Part shown: one piece after another, positions 1 to 12,008 of the stretch
Layout: each line of letters opens with the position of its first letter
How positions within the stretch are numbered: the first letter of the stretch is position 1
Assembly (NCBI RefSeq): GCF_914767665.1
Contig: NC_059502.1
Location: 1,550,001 to 1,614,000 of the forward strand
Direction of reading: 5' to 3'
From: Harmonia axyridis
Taxonomy: Eukaryota > Arthropoda > Insecta > Coleoptera > Coccinellidae
Length of the DNA: 64,000 nucleotides
Notes under the pieces: model-generated
The model's database searches: none
What the model was told of the DNA's origin: nothing
The model's input: only the letters and a program-made list of their open reading frames with translations
Program-made: the position numbers and the translations under genes

Positions 1-616
1 CATTTCGATATATGAAAGTTCTTGAAAAAGTTTGCGGTTTCCAAAATTGTTATTCAATATTTAAATAAATGCCGACAGATAAAATGCAAAGTCTTCGGCG
101 AATCGAAAATTCGATAGATATTTGTCAAAATTTGGAAATGAATATTGATATCATCGAATGCATTTTCAGTTCAGGTTCGTTTGAAGGGTTTGTATAATTA
201 TTGATTCAATTGGATGAATGTTACTTTATTTCAGGAATTTTTCGTTTATTTTCCACAAACTATAAAACTACATTCTCTTTCGTGAGAATTTGAATCTATT
301 GCGACAGAAGATGGAACTACAAAAGAGAACAGAAGTTTCATCTGATCATGTATTAAACAGATATAAAAACTCCTTATAGATAATTCACAATTGGCTTTAT
401 TACTGGAAAAAGAGCCAAGTTAGTCAGATGACATTCAAAAATTTCCATGTGTTTTTTGAATATCTGAAATATACACTTTTACGACAGGAGAGTGCAAAAA
501 TATAAATGACCCATCCGTTTTTGAAGAATTTGAGTGCAGTGCTGTTGAATTTATAATGAATAAGTCAAGTCGTTGTGAAATCTTCCATACGAATAATTTC
601 AACTATATATTATCTA

Positions 617-815
617 TTATATTATTTGCTGCTCAACTGAAACATGTATTAATAAACCTTGGAAATTAGAGACTCAAACTTTTTACCTGATTTCTCAAAA
701 AGGTTCCACCAAGATAAGAAATTAAAATTTCTTATGAGGTAACATAAGCCATGGGTATTTGAAAGGCAAGTCTATTCATTCTGTCTCTTTTTAGTTTGTT
801 TATTAAAGCTATACT
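617..815. repeat. Internal direct repeat of the duplicated unit, copy a
   Basis: This stretch (GCTCAACTGAAA... ACATAAGCCATGGGT... TCTATTCATTCTG) reappears diverged at 2217-2403, about 1.6 kb downstream in the same orientation. Both copies also occur in unit 2, at about 6440-6625 and 8088-8255. The internal repeat therefore predates the segmental duplication. Family unknown. Confidence 0.75.
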
Positions 816-1299
816 AGGATATACATATAAAAAATCAGTTGAAATACTAGTCAAAATGTTACGACAGAAATAAAATTTAAAGGATCATTCAGTATATGAA
901 GAATTTCAACATGGCAGTTACTTTTGAAATTGGTATCAATTTTCCAGCAATTCAATGTAGGTATAAAATACTTCAAAAAGTAACTATTCATCAAAACTTT
1001 CCATTTCATGAATGAATGATTAAACATGTAGATACCTATTTCACTAAAGTTTTCAATCGTTATAGGAATAGTTGCTCTATGGCCAGTTCGAAAATGCTAT
1101 CCTACTGATTTATTCATTGCTTTTGATTTTGGTAAAAATTAAATTATTAATTGATTCAGATCCAAAGTTAACATTTGAAAAAAATCAACCCACTAACATG
1201 GGTCAATAGTATTGGCTGATACAATTTTAGTACCGAGGCAGTCATTTTAAATACTGAACACATCTTCTGACTGAAGTAAAACTTGAACAATGACCTTTT

Positions 1300-1725
1300 T
1301 TTACTTGCAACTTGAAATGAATTTAGCACTTTTTCAGTGTTCAATAATGAGATAATTATTGAATTGACTCAAGAAATTAACAGTATGCTTTATCAGGATT
1401 AGTTAATACTGCTGAAGACGTTAATAAACCTATTAATTTCTTATATGGTTCATCATTACAACTCTCTTTTGTTGAATCAAATTTCAATTGAGTTTTCAAA
1501 GGAGTGATATTCAGCCCTAAACATTTTTTAGCTTTCCATAAATTCTTTATGATAAAATTATCATTTGAATTTTCTATCAGATATTATATTCATTCAGAAT
1601 TAACATTAGTTAAAACGAAAAAGTCATCCACGTACAATGCAACAACAGTTAGCAAGTTATTTTTTGATTTTATGTAGATACAATGCTCAATTGTTGATCT
1701 TTTTTAACTAATATCTATCAAAATT
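1300..1725 (-). pseudogene. Decayed Ty1/copia pol fragment (reverse transcriptase)
   Basis: Read on the minus strand, about 1705-1610 translates to a stretch containing ALYVDDF, the copia reverse-transcriptase catalytic box, preceded by IEHCIYIK. Further along, 1530-1380 gives KKCLGLNITP and then YKKLIGLLTSSAVLTNPDKA. These resemble the copia motifs LGI.I and Y..LIGSLMYLA..TRPDIA. Frameshifts and stops break the reading frame. About 92 bp between the LGLNIT and LKTQL segments, present in unit 2, are missing here. No LTRs were recognised. The family assignment rests on motif order. Confidence 0.75.
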
Positions 1726-2112
1726 TTATTTACTATATATATTGCCCTGTTCAATTTACTTCTAAGTAAAACCCAGAGCTACAAGCTTACTCTATAACGT
1801 AGCGAACCATCATTCAGATGTCCTCCACTAAATCAGAATTATCTAGTGAAATTTCTATATCATACCTTATCTATGATAACTACATCTCGACTGGTATTAA
1901 TGGAATTGTTACCTGTATCCCTTTGATCATTCACCAGAACCCATAAAAATCATTTTTGCCCTATACCTTCAAGAAATATGCAACAGAAGAGTATGCAAAA
2001 TTCATCGATACAATAATCAGATTCTAAAAACGCCTTAGTTTTTCAGGAATGTCCAATTGGTCTTTCGATACTATGAATTATTGAAAATAACCTACTATTA
2101 ACCAAATTTTTA

Positions 2113-2200
2113 GATTTCAAAAGGTGTCCTTCCTTATATTCTAAATATATACACCCTATATAATTGTTGATCATATATTGTATTTCTTAATAAATTATGG
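2113..2200. repeat. Short AT-rich repeat (ATATATACACCCTATATAATTG type)
   Basis: A block of about 80 bp containing TACACCCTATATAATTGTTG recurs at 2630-2705 in unit 1 and at about 7886-7960, 8008-8075 and 8510-8570 in unit 2. It is a second, shorter repeat layer inside the duplicated unit. Origin unknown. Confidence 0.6.
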
Positions 2201-2216
2201 AATAGAAGAATAATTT

Positions 2217-2403
2217 GTTGCTCAACTGAAAAAAGTATTGATGAACCTTGGAAATGAGGGACTTCTTATAACCTGATTTCTCAAAAATGTTACACCTAAA
2301 TAATATGATTGCTTGTAAGGCAACATAAGCCATGGGTTTTTGAAAGGTAGATCTATTCATTCTGCCTCTTTTCAGTTCATTATAGCTATACTGAATATTC
2401 CTA
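2217..2403. repeat. Internal direct repeat of the duplicated unit, copy b
   Basis: Diverged partner of 617-815 (shared GCTCAACTGAAA, CCTGATTTCTCAAAAA, ACATAAGCCATGGGT and ATTCATTCTG blocks, in the same order). The open frame on the minus strand here is short and unrecognised. Confidence 0.75.
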
Positions 2404-3211
2404 AAACAAAATTTCACTGTAGGTCTTTTCATAGATCTTATCGAATGATTATGTAAATTCAATATTTGTCAAAACTGAAAATAAACATTGAATGCAGTTT
2501 CTTTATTTCAGGTGGTATTTCTATTGACTGATAATAACTCTCACATTTTGATTATGCATTTTTCCCAAATTTTTTAAAGAAGAAAGAAATTGCCATTTCT
2601 AGAGAAATGAGAATTTCAGATTTCAAAATGTCTAATTACTACTTCAAATATATATACACCTTATATAATTGTTGATTAAATATTGTATATTTCTTTACAA
2701 ATTAGTTAATACTTTGAAGTTTTAATCTCAATTTTCAGACTTGAATTGGTCCAACATCTCTAGATACTTCTAATTGATATTCGACAAATAAGTATCCTGT
2801 ATAATTATCCATACAAACGAAAATAATCCATCTTCTGAAAAGAAAAACAATGTTTACTATATAGAATTAATTTTAATAATGATTCAAAAGTGATGAAATT
2901 TTGCAGACTTACTTATTTTGGGTCTTAGATCACGAATCCGCTGTCATAAATTCCTTAATCCAGCTAGTTTTTTTTTTATTGTGATTTTTTTTTTTTAATT
3001 GTGAAATTGGCCTAATGAAGGTGAGGTTATCCACATTAATAGCTAGTTTTCTTATATTTTATTAACTGATTCTCGTTAGAAATGATTAATTAATCACATT
3101 TCAAGCTTTCCCTGACATAAAAATGCCTTTTTTTCGTCAAAATCGATGGTTTTATCGATTGTTTATATATGGCGGCGGCCATCATGTTTAATACGTAACG
3201 TTTGTCAGATG

Positions 3212-3249
3212 CATAGACCTAATATCCTAATACGGATATTAGGTCTATG
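3212..3249. repeat. Perfect 38-bp palindrome
   Basis: Two perfect 16-base arms (CATAGACCTAATATCC and its complement) flank a 6-base loop, TAATAC. The matching site in unit 2 (9056-9073) is an 18-bp palindrome without the loop and outer arm bases. No transcription-unit context is visible. Confidence 0.9.
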
Positions 3250-3721
3250 GTCAGATGCGAAATAATCTGCGACGTTGCCTGTATGCCAGATCTTCTTGAT
3301 GGGATCGGTTTTTTACTTGGTGGAAATTCATATTAATAGATTGTTTGAGATTATGACGTATTATAAAACTGTATGGAAACTCATAATTTTCGCACAGCTA
3401 TTCGAGCAGAAAATTCGGCAAATTTATTTTCGAAATGAATAAATGGTAGTTCATATGGTGTTATTCTGGTTTTTTCGATATTGGCATCGGATTCAGTTTA
3501 GTCCTCCTGAACATATACAGGGACATTGATGTTGACGAGGACGCTGTGATTACAAGGTTTTCAAAGGGTTCACAGACCAAATTAGATTTTGTGTTATACT
3601 TGCCAATTGTCTTGTTTTTTTTTCATATGAAACAATAGATTTACTATTTTTTTTTAATTTCTACCTGAATGGCTAAAACCGTGATAAGTAAATAAATATA
3701 TTATAATATAACAAATACATA

Positions 3722-4528
3722 AGCGTACAAATTTTTTTACCGAAATTTGAGGCTTTATTGTAAAACACTGGTTATACATTTATGATTCGAAATATTGCCC
3801 ATCGCTGGTCACTATACTTTCTCACATCTTTCGGGCAGCGTACGAATTGAAAAAACTGGTCATCTTTTGAAGCGTTCCACGAATCGATCCAAGTTTTTAA
3901 TTCTTCATAAGATAGGAAGTGCTGGTCAGCCAGGCTGTGTGCTATTGATCGAAACAAGTGATAGTCCGAGGGAGCAACGTCTGGAGAATACGTCGGGTGG
4001 GGTAGGAATTCCCATTTCAACTTTTTCAAGTATATCTTGACTTTCGCAACATGGAGTCGAGCATTGTCATGCAGTAAAATCCATTCATCTACTCTCTCGT
4101 CGTATTGCGGCAGTTTGTCTCTCAATGCTCGACACAAACGCATTGATTGCGTTCGATAACGATCGCCTGTGATCGTTTCAGTTAACAACTCATAATACAC
4201 TACGCCGAGCTGTTCCCACCAAATACTGAGCATGACCTTAGAACCGAGAATATTCGGTTTAGCAGTCGACGTGGAAGCATGGCCGGGATATCCACATGAT
4301 TTTATGTGCTTGGGATTATCGTAATGAACCCGTTTTTCGTCTCCAGTCCCAATCCGATGCAGAAATTCCTTCCGTCTTTGCCTCGAAAGCAGCTGTTCAC
4401 AAACAAACAAACTCCGTTCGAACACCTCCCGGCTTCAACTCGTACGGCACCCACTTTTCTTGTTTCTGAATCATTCCTATGACTTTCAGGCGTTTTGAAA
4501 TGGCTTGTAGTCCTAATGATCCTGTCAA
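3722..4528 (-). mobile_element. Mauritiana-type mariner, truncated (3' two thirds)
   Basis: The element starts beside TA at its 3' end (AGCGTACAAATTTTTTTACC) and runs leftward-coding. The open frame at 4425-3772 encodes the catalytic part of a mariner transposase: GDEK, STAKPN, IWW, HDNARLH and YSPDVAPSDYHLF. The family is Mos1-like (mauritiana), by similarity to motifs such as GDFDVED and SDYHLF. The D(HDNA)-D(PSDY) spacing is 33 residues rather than 34 because one codon is missing. The same loss is in the unit 2 copy. The DNA-binding half was removed by the unit 1 deletion at about 4528. Non-functional. Confidence 0.85.
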
Positions 4529-5035
4529 TTATTTGAATTTGAGAGCATAATTATGTTTGAACACTACCCTTATTTTTACCGTAGAATTCAACGAAATCAC
4601 AAAAAAAATAGGGTTCTGATTTGAAAATCGAAAGTTATGATCAAATTTTGTTCACAATTTTTGGCACAATATTTGAAACACCCTGTGATGATATTTTTCA
4701 AATTCAAGATATGCACGATATTCCAACATCATTCTAGTTTGTGAAAGTGAATTGAGTATACGCATAGGATATTCACAGTGAAAATAATTCACGTGATAGT
4801 GACTATGGAAATTCTCTCTTTTTTACGGTTTTTTCTTAATATTTTGAAAACTATGAGAACTAACGCAATAATTTTAGCAGAGAGTAATTAAGAATGGAAA
4901 TCTTTCTTGTATAACCGGAAGTGCCAGAACTTCTAAAATATTTTAGCTGAATAGGGCATCATGAACAATGTCATATTCTGAATTTTCAGATTTCAAATCG
5001 GCCCCGTTCTCCAGAAACGTCTAATAGGCCTTCGA
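4528..5035. repeat. Right arm of a long inverted repeat, isolated in unit 1
   Basis: This segment (from GAATTTGAGAGCATAAT to beyond AGATTTCAAATCGG) equals 12360-12925 in unit 2. There it is one arm of a large inverted repeat. In unit 1 only this arm is left, and it joins the mariner remnant directly. It carries the ends GAAACACCCTGTGATG and, just past it, GAAACACCCTGTATAA, a terminal-looking motif found at many places in the window. Confidence 0.8.
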
Positions 5036-5411
5036 ACTTGAAACACCCTGTATAAATATTCATATAAATATCTAAATATAAATATTTTTGAGAGGTTAAG
5101 CTCGATATCGGTGTAATCTGGGATTTGGTACCATAGAAAAACTCGAAACCCTTAACGGCGAACCCCCTCAAACTTAAGGCTAGGACCGCCCTTGATTTGT
5201 CGTCATGGAAAGTTATTTGCATCAAATATTTTCATGTGAGCAAGGGCGAAATGGTATGTTCTAGGAAAGAAGTCATATAGAATTCTACCCTAAAATCAGC
5301 ATAGGATACCGAGTGAATCGTCTAAAATCAGCTAACGATACAAGGTTTCCGAAAAAAATATTTTATTTTCTAGAGGGATACCCAGTGAAGGATCTACCGG
5401 CATAGTGACGG

Positions 5412-5452
5412 GGTCCAAGGGGCGGAGCCCCTTCGGCGAGCAGAGCGAGTCT
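5412..5452. repeat. GC-rich hairpin at the duplication boundary
   Basis: AAGGGGC-GGA-GCCCCTT forms a strong short hairpin, followed by CGGCGAGCAGAGCGAGT. The same sequence at 13303-13342 marks the end of unit 2. Sequence identity between the two units stops right after it. It is clearly more GC-rich than its surroundings. It may be the end of a mobile element, but the family is not recognised. Confidence 0.75.
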
Positions 5453-5718
5453 AAGTATATATAAAACCGCTTGCACATATACGTCAAACTTTAAACGTAA
5501 AATCACAGCCCAAACGGGACCATCTAGAGCAAAAATGACAAGAATAAGACCCCCCTCAAAATCGTCTGGAGATCCCGGGAAAAATCCCAAACCTTCGATT
5601 CTCCCCGCGGTTTTCGAGTATACGGGGTGTTTCGGATCATTTTGACATTTCAAGTCCCATATTTCTGTGGTATCTGTGGACAATTTGGCTGTCAGTGTCA
5701 TGTTAATAATAAATATTC
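5453..5718. other. Unit 1-2 spacer, no gene seen
   Basis: These 266 bp separate the end of homology in unit 1 from the start of unit 2. They contain GTATACGGGGTGTTTCGG, similar to other terminal-looking GGGTGTTTC motifs here. The minus-strand open frame across it has no recognisable domain. Confidence 0.6.
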
Positions 5719-6439
5719 CATTTCCATATATGAAAGTTCTTGAAAAAGTTTGCAGTTTCCAAAATTGTTATTCAATATTTAAATAAATGCCGACAGATAA
5801 AATGCAAAGTCTTCGGCGAATCGAAAATTCGATAGATATTTGTCAAAATTTGGAAATGAACATTGATATCATCGAATGCATTTTCCTCAATTCAGGTTCG
5901 TAATATTGATTCAATTGGATGAATGTTACTTCATTTCAGGAATTTTCAGTTTATTTTCCACAAACTATAAAACTACATTCTCTTTCGTGAGAATTTGAAT
6001 CTATTGCGACAGAAGATGGAACTACAAAAGAGAACAGAAGTTTCATCTGATCATCAATAGGAATACCGATATTCGTAAATTGTAAACTTTTAATAAACAT
6101 AAATCACCCAGTCAATTCAGTCTTTGATTGGAGTGAAAGTTGTACTACCATGAAACAGTATTAAACAGATAGAAAAACTCCTTATAGATAATTCACAATT
6201 GGCTTTATTACTGGAAAAAGAGCGAAGTTAGTCAGATGACATTCAAAAATTTCCATGTGATTTTTGAATATCTAAAATATACACTTTTACGACTGAACAA
6301 TGCAAAAATATAAGTGACCTATCAGTTTTTGAAGAATTTGAGTGCAGTGCTGTTGAATTTATAATGAAGAAATCAAATCGTTGTGAAATCTTTCATACGA
6401 ATAATTTCAACCATATATACCCTGTTATATTATCATAAT

Positions 6440-6625
6440 ATTATTTGTCGTTCAACTGAAACCTTGGAAATTAAGAGACTCTCAAACTTATAACCTGATT
6501 TCTCAAAAAGGTTCTATCTAGATATTAAATTTGCTTATGAGGTAACATAAGCCATGGGTATTCGAAAGGCAAGTCTAATCATTCTGTCTCTTTTCAGGTT
6601 GTTCATTTATAGCTATACTATATAC
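6440..6625. repeat. Internal direct repeat, unit 2 copy a
   Basis: Counterpart of 617-815 in unit 1, with the ACATAAGCCATGGGTATT and TAATCATTCTGTCTC blocks. A diverged direct repeat follows at about 8088-8255. Confidence 0.75.
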
Positions 6626-7084
6626 ATATATAAAATCAGTTCAAATTTTTCACTTGAATTACTAGTCAAAATGTTACGACAGAAATAAAATTTGAAGGAT
6701 CATTCAGTATATGAAGAATTTTGACATGGCAGTTACTTTCGAAATTGGTATAAATTTTCCAGCAATTCAATGTAGGTATAAAATACTTTAAAAGGTAACT
6801 ATTTATTAATACTTGCCATGTCATGAATGAATGATTAAACTTTTATAAAAATGTATATACCTATTTGTTCACTAAAGTTTCCAATCTTTTAATCGTTATA
6901 GGAATAGGTACTATATGGCCAGTTCAAAAATGCTATTCTACTGATTTAGTAATTGCTTTTCATTTTGGTAAAAATTAAATTATTCATTGATTCAGATCCA
7001 AAGTTAACATTTGAAAAAATCAAGTCACAATTTTAGTACCGAGGCAGTCATTTCAAATACTGAACACAGGTCCTGAAGTAAACA

Positions 7085-7605
7085 TTGAACGATGATCTTT
7101 TTTTACTTGCATCTTGAAATGAGTTTTGCACTTTTCCTGTGTTCAATAATGAGATAATTATTAAATTGAATCAAGAGATTAACAAAGTGTGCTTTATCAG
7201 GATCAGTTAATACTGCTAAAGACGTTGATAAACCTATTAATTTTTTTATATGGTTCATCATTACAACTCTCTTATGTTGAATCAATTTTCAATTAAGTTT
7301 TCAAAGGAGTTTTCATGTGTTTACAATGAGACATGTTGAATTATTACAATACATATTTGAAGAATATAAACAATTACTATACTACCTTTTTCATAATTTC
7401 TAGGGATATTCATCCCTAAACATTTTTTAGCGTTCCCTTAATTCTTTATGATAAAATTATCACTTAAATTTTCTATCAGATATATTCATTCAGAATAAAC
7501 ATTAGTTAAAACAAAGAAATCATCCACGTACAATGCAACAACAGTTAGCAAGTTATTTTTGGATTGTAAATACAATGCTCAATTGTTGATCTTTTTCTAC
7601 TAATA
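7085..7605 (-). pseudogene. Decayed Ty1/copia pol fragment, unit 2 copy
   Basis: Counterpart of the 1300-1725 fragment. Its longest open stretch (7285-7103) includes KKLIGLSTSLAVLTDPDKAH and then FNNYLIIEHRKSAK, which fits the copia region between reverse transcriptase and RNase H (Y..LIG...YLAV.TRPDIA...N.LS.FN....EHWKAAKR). About 7404-7313 encodes a RNYEKG-type segment that is absent from unit 1. Upstream on the coding strand, TACGTGGATGATTTC near 7530 gives YVDDF. Frameshifts occur in several places. No LTR was identified. Confidence 0.75.
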
Positions 7606-8087
7606 TCTGTCAAAATTTTATTTACTATATAGAACATAAATTGCCCTGTTCAATTTACTTCTGAGTAAAACCCAGAGCTACAAGCTGTCCTCCACTGAAT
7701 GAGAATTATCTAGTGAAATTTCTATATCATCCCTTATCTATGATAACTACATCTCGACTGATGACATTGTTACCTGTATTCTGTATCCCTTTGATCGTTC
7801 ACCAGAACCCACAAGAATCATTTTTGTCCATATACCTTCAAGAAATATGCAACAGAAGAGTAAGCAAAATAGAAATCACTATTTGGTATTCTAAATCTAT
7901 GCAACCTACCTTTATAATTGCAAATTATATATTGTATTAGTTTATAAATTATGAAAAATAACCTACTATTAACCAAATTTTTAGATTTCAAAAGGTGTCC
8001 TTCCTTGTATTCTAAATATATACACCCTATATAATTGTTGATCATATATTGTATTTATTAATTAATTATGGAATAGAAGAATAATTT

Positions 8088-8255
8088 GTTGCTCAACTGA
8101 AAAAAGTATTGATGAACCTTGGAAATGAGGGACTTCTTATAACCTGATTTCTCAAAAATGTTACGATTGCTTGTGAGGCAACATAAGCCATGGGTTTTTG
8201 AGAGGTAGATCTATTCATTCTGCTGCTTTTCAGTTTATTATAGCTATACTGAATA
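8088..8255. repeat. Internal direct repeat, unit 2 copy b
   Basis: Counterpart of 2217-2403, with about 20 bp deleted around TTACGATTGC compared with unit 1. It is a diverged repeat of 6440-6625. Confidence 0.7.
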
Positions 8256-9055
8256 TTCCTAAAACAAAAATTTCACTGTAGGTCTTTTCATAGATCTTAT
8301 CGAATGATTAAGAAAATTCAATATTTGTCAAAACTGAAAATAAACATTGAATGCAGTTTCTTTTTCAGGTAGTATCTTTATTGACTGATAATAACTCTCA
8401 CATTTTGCTTATGCATTTTTCCCAAATTTTTTAAAGAAGAAAGAAATTGCCATTTCTAGAGAAATGAGAATTTCAGATTTCAAAATGTCTAATTACTACT
8501 TCAAATATATATACACCCTATATAATTGTTGATCAAATATTGTGTATTTCTTTACAAATTAGTTAATAATTTGAAGCTTTAATCTCAATTTTCAGACTCA
8601 AATTGGTCCAACATCTCTAGATACTTCTAATTGATATTCGACAAATAAATATCCTGTATAATTATCCATCCAAACGAGAATAATCCATCTTCTGAAAAGA
8701 AAAACAATGTTTACTATATAGAATTAATTTTAATAATGATTCAAAAGTGATGAAATTTTGCAGACTTACTTATTTTGGGTCTTAGATCACGAATCCGCTG
8801 TCATAAATTCCTTAATTCAGCTAGTTTTTTTTTTTTTAATTGTGAAATTGGCCTAATGAAGGTGAGGTTATCCACATTAATAGCTAGTTTTCTTGTATTT
8901 TATTAACTGATTCTCGTTAGAAATGATTAATTAATCACATTTCAAGCTTTCCCTGAAATAAAAATGCCTTTTTTCCGTCAGAATCGATGGTTTTATCGAT
9001 TGTTTATATATGGCGGCGGCCATCATGTTTAATACGTAACGTCTGTCAGATGCAT

Positions 9056-9073
9056 AGACCTAATATTAGGTCT
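9056..9073. repeat. Collapsed 18-bp palindrome
   Basis: AGACCTAATATTAGGTCT is perfectly self-complementary. It sits where unit 1 has a 38-bp hairpin with a loop (3212-3249). The flanks also differ slightly. Confidence 0.85.
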
Positions 9074-9534
9074 AATTATCTGTAACGTTGCCTGTATGCC
9101 AGATCTTCTTGATGGGATCGGTTTTTTACTTGGTGGAAATTCATATTAATAGATTGTTTGAGATTATGACGTATTATAAAACTGTATGGAAACTCATAAT
9201 TTTCGCACAGCTATTCGAGCAGAAAATTCGGCAAGTTTATTTTCGAAATGAATAAATGGTAGTTCATATGGTGTTATTCTGGTTTTTTCGATATTGGCAT
9301 CGGATTCAGTTCAGTACTCCTGAAGATATACAGGGACATTGATGTTGACGAGGACGCTGTGATTACAAGGTTTTCAAAGGGTTCACAGACCAAATTAGAT
9401 GTTGTGTTATACTTGCCAATTGTCTTCTTTTTTTTTCATATGAAACAATTTTTTTTTTAATTTCTACCTGAATAGCTAAAACCGTGATAAGTAAATAAAT
9501 ATATTATAATATAACAAATACATAAGCGTACAAA

Positions 9535-10781
9535 TTTTTTTACCGAAATTCGAGGCTTTATTGTAAAACACTGGTTATACATTTATGATTCGAAATATTG
9601 CCCATCGCTGGTCACTTTACTTTCTCACATCTTTCGAGCAGCGTACGAATTGAAAAAACTGGTCATCTTTTGAAGCGATCCACGAATCGATCCAAGTTTT
9701 TAATTCTTCATAAGATAGGAAGTGCTGGTCAGCCAGGCTGTGTGCTATTGATCGAAACAAGTGATAGTCCGAGGGAGCAACGTCTGGAGAATACGTCGGG
9801 TGGGGTAGGAATTCCCATTTCAACTTTTTCAAGTATATCTTGACTTTCGCAACATGGAGTCGAGCATTGTCATGCAGTAAAATCCATTCATCTACTCTCT
9901 CGTCGTATTGCGGCGGTTTGTCTTTCAATGCTCTACACAAACGCATTGATTGCGTTCGATAACGATCGCCTGTGATCGTTTCAGTCGGTTTTAACAACTC
10001 ATAATACACTACGCCGAGCTGGTCCCACCAAATACTGAGCATGACCTTAGAACCGAGAATATTCGGTTTAGCCGTCGACGTGGAAGCATGGCCGGGATAT
10101 CCACATGATTTTATGTGCTTGGGATTATCGTAATGAACCCGTTTTTCGTCTCCAGTCCCAATCCGATGCAGAAATTCCTTCCGTCTCTGCCTCGAAAGCA
10201 GCTGTTCACAAACAAACAAACTCCGTTCAAACACCTCCCGGCTTCAACTCGTACGGCACCCACTTTTCTTGTTTCTGAATCATTCCTATGACTTTCAGGC
10301 GTTTTGAAATGGCTTGTAGTCCTAATGATCCTGTCAATTATTGTTGCGTTTGAAATGAGTCTTGATCAAGTATTGCCTCCAATTCTGCATCTTCAAAAAC
10401 CTTCTCTCTTCCACCGCGATGCTGGTCTTCGACATCAAAATCACCATTCTTGAAGCGTTGAAACCACTCTCGGCACGTTCTTTCACTAATAGCGGCCTCA
10501 CCATAGGTATTTGAGAGCATTCGATGAGCCTCAGCCGCAGATTTATTCATATTTCAGTAGAAAATTAAAACCTCCCTCAAATGACGAGAATTGGACTCGT
10601 AAGCTGACATGGTTAATCGTGAATAACTTTATGATGCAGACACAAATCGACTAACATGTCGATGGCGTTATGTTCACAAATAACTAAACTTATTGTATGA
10701 CATCTACGATATATTTATTTCGACTACCACTTACCGTTACAGCCAGCTATTGCAAAACGGCAAGAGCAAAGTTGTACGCCT
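9535..10781 (-). mobile_element. Full-length decayed mauritiana-type mariner (1247 bp)
   Basis: Bounded by TA at both ends. Terminal repeats are GGCGTACAACTTTGC (5', at 10781) and AGCGTACAAATTT (3', at 9535). Coding runs from ATG at 10610 (MSAYESNSRHLREVLIF) through a helix-turn-helix region (KSAAEAHRML, WFQRFKNGDFDVEDQH) to the catalytic part at 10234-9617. I see an early stop after LIFY, a stop after the DSFQTQQ segment and a frameshift near 10240. The frame then ends early near FVRCSKDVRK. The D-D spacing is 33, as in unit 1. It cannot make a full transposase. Confidence 0.88.
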
Positions 10782-11438
10782 AAATCTAAAATTTCGGAAT
10801 ATGACATTGTTAAGCTAAAATATTTTCGAAGTTCAGGCGCTTCCGGTTATATAAGAATTAAAAAAATTTTTTTCAAAACAAACTTTTTTTTCATTTTATG
10901 TCTCAGATATTATCGAGATTTCCATTCTCAATTACTCTTCGCTAAAATTATTGTGTTAGTCCTCATAGTTTTCAAAATATCAAGGAAAAACCGTAAAAAA
11001 GAGAAAATTTCCTTAGTCACAATTACCTGAATTATTTTTACTGTGAATATCCTATGCCTATTTCAATTCACTTTCTCAAACTAAAATGATGTTGGAACAT
11101 CGTGCATATCTTGAATTTGAGAAATATCATCACAGGGTGCCAAAAATTGTGAACAAAATTTGATCATAACTTTCGATTTTCAAATCAGAACCCTATTTTT
11201 TGTGATTTCGCTGGATTCTACGGAAAAAAATAAGAGTAGTGTCCAAACGTGATTATGCTCTCAAATTCAATAATTCAAGAGTTATTTGAGATTTTATGAA
11301 TTTATGTTGTACGTAGGGTCAATTTTATTCGATCTGTTTCCAGACAGACTAGCATGACCATAGAAATTTAAATATCTAATTACTTTACATGTGACAGGTA
11401 TTTTCATTATCAAAGCTTCACTAATTTGATTTCACGAA

Positions 11439-11624
11439 TTGAATTTCCGATATTCAAATGACAAAATTCTGGATATACTTTTCTCTAATTATGTGGCAAA
11501 TCAGTTCTTTCCGGCACATTTTGTGGAACAAAATAGACTGGAACGGATTTATCTATTATTTGTCAAATTTGTGATACGGAAAACTGTTCTCCCAACCAAC
11601 ATTTTTCAATGCAAAAATCACTAA
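11439..11624 (+). pseudogene. Degenerate HTH-type transposase start (DUF4817-like), left arm
   Basis: The frame opens with MNFRYSNDKILDIL, matching MNPRYSNNEILDLF of the opposite arm (12215-12009, minus strand). After about 20 residues the similarity fades through frameshifts. It is probably a broken N-terminal DNA-binding segment of an insect transposase. Confidence 0.45.
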
Positions 11625-12008
11625 TAGATATTTATGGAAATTTCCGTCAATTTCAATAAAAAGGCAGTGAATTCGGGAACATAATGTTTAAAACTCGTAC
11701 AGAAGGCTCATTCTACCACTCGGTCATTCTGAACTCTTGGAAGAATATCAATAAGTTCTGCACTTGTATTATAAATATCTAATTCCATATTCACGATGAA
11801 TGCAATAGAATTATTGGTAGAACTCATCAAATTTTAAATCAGAAATTTCCTCATCTACTTGAAAGGATGTTGCATACTTCATGAATATCCATTATACTGG
11901 ATGGAGTACCTACCTAGAAGAAAAAACCTCTACCTACCAAATGAAATAAAATCATGCAGGACTCCTGTGTGCCAATTCTATTCATATGAAAAAGCGGTAG
12001 AATACATT

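Larger units (their letters stand above)
1..5452. repeat. Tandem segmental duplication, unit 1
   Basis: Base 1 onward matches base 5719 onward nearly continuously, with small indels. Homology stops at 5452 and 13342, both just after a GC-rich hairpin ending in GCAGAGCGAGT. The unit holds a decayed copia fragment, an 80-190 bp internal repeat family, a mariner remnant and one arm of a long inverted repeat. Compared with unit 2 it lacks about 2 kb (junction near 4528, equal to about 10345-12358 of unit 2) and about 92 bp inside the copia fragment. Its left edge may lie outside the window. No host gene is visible. Confidence 0.9.
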
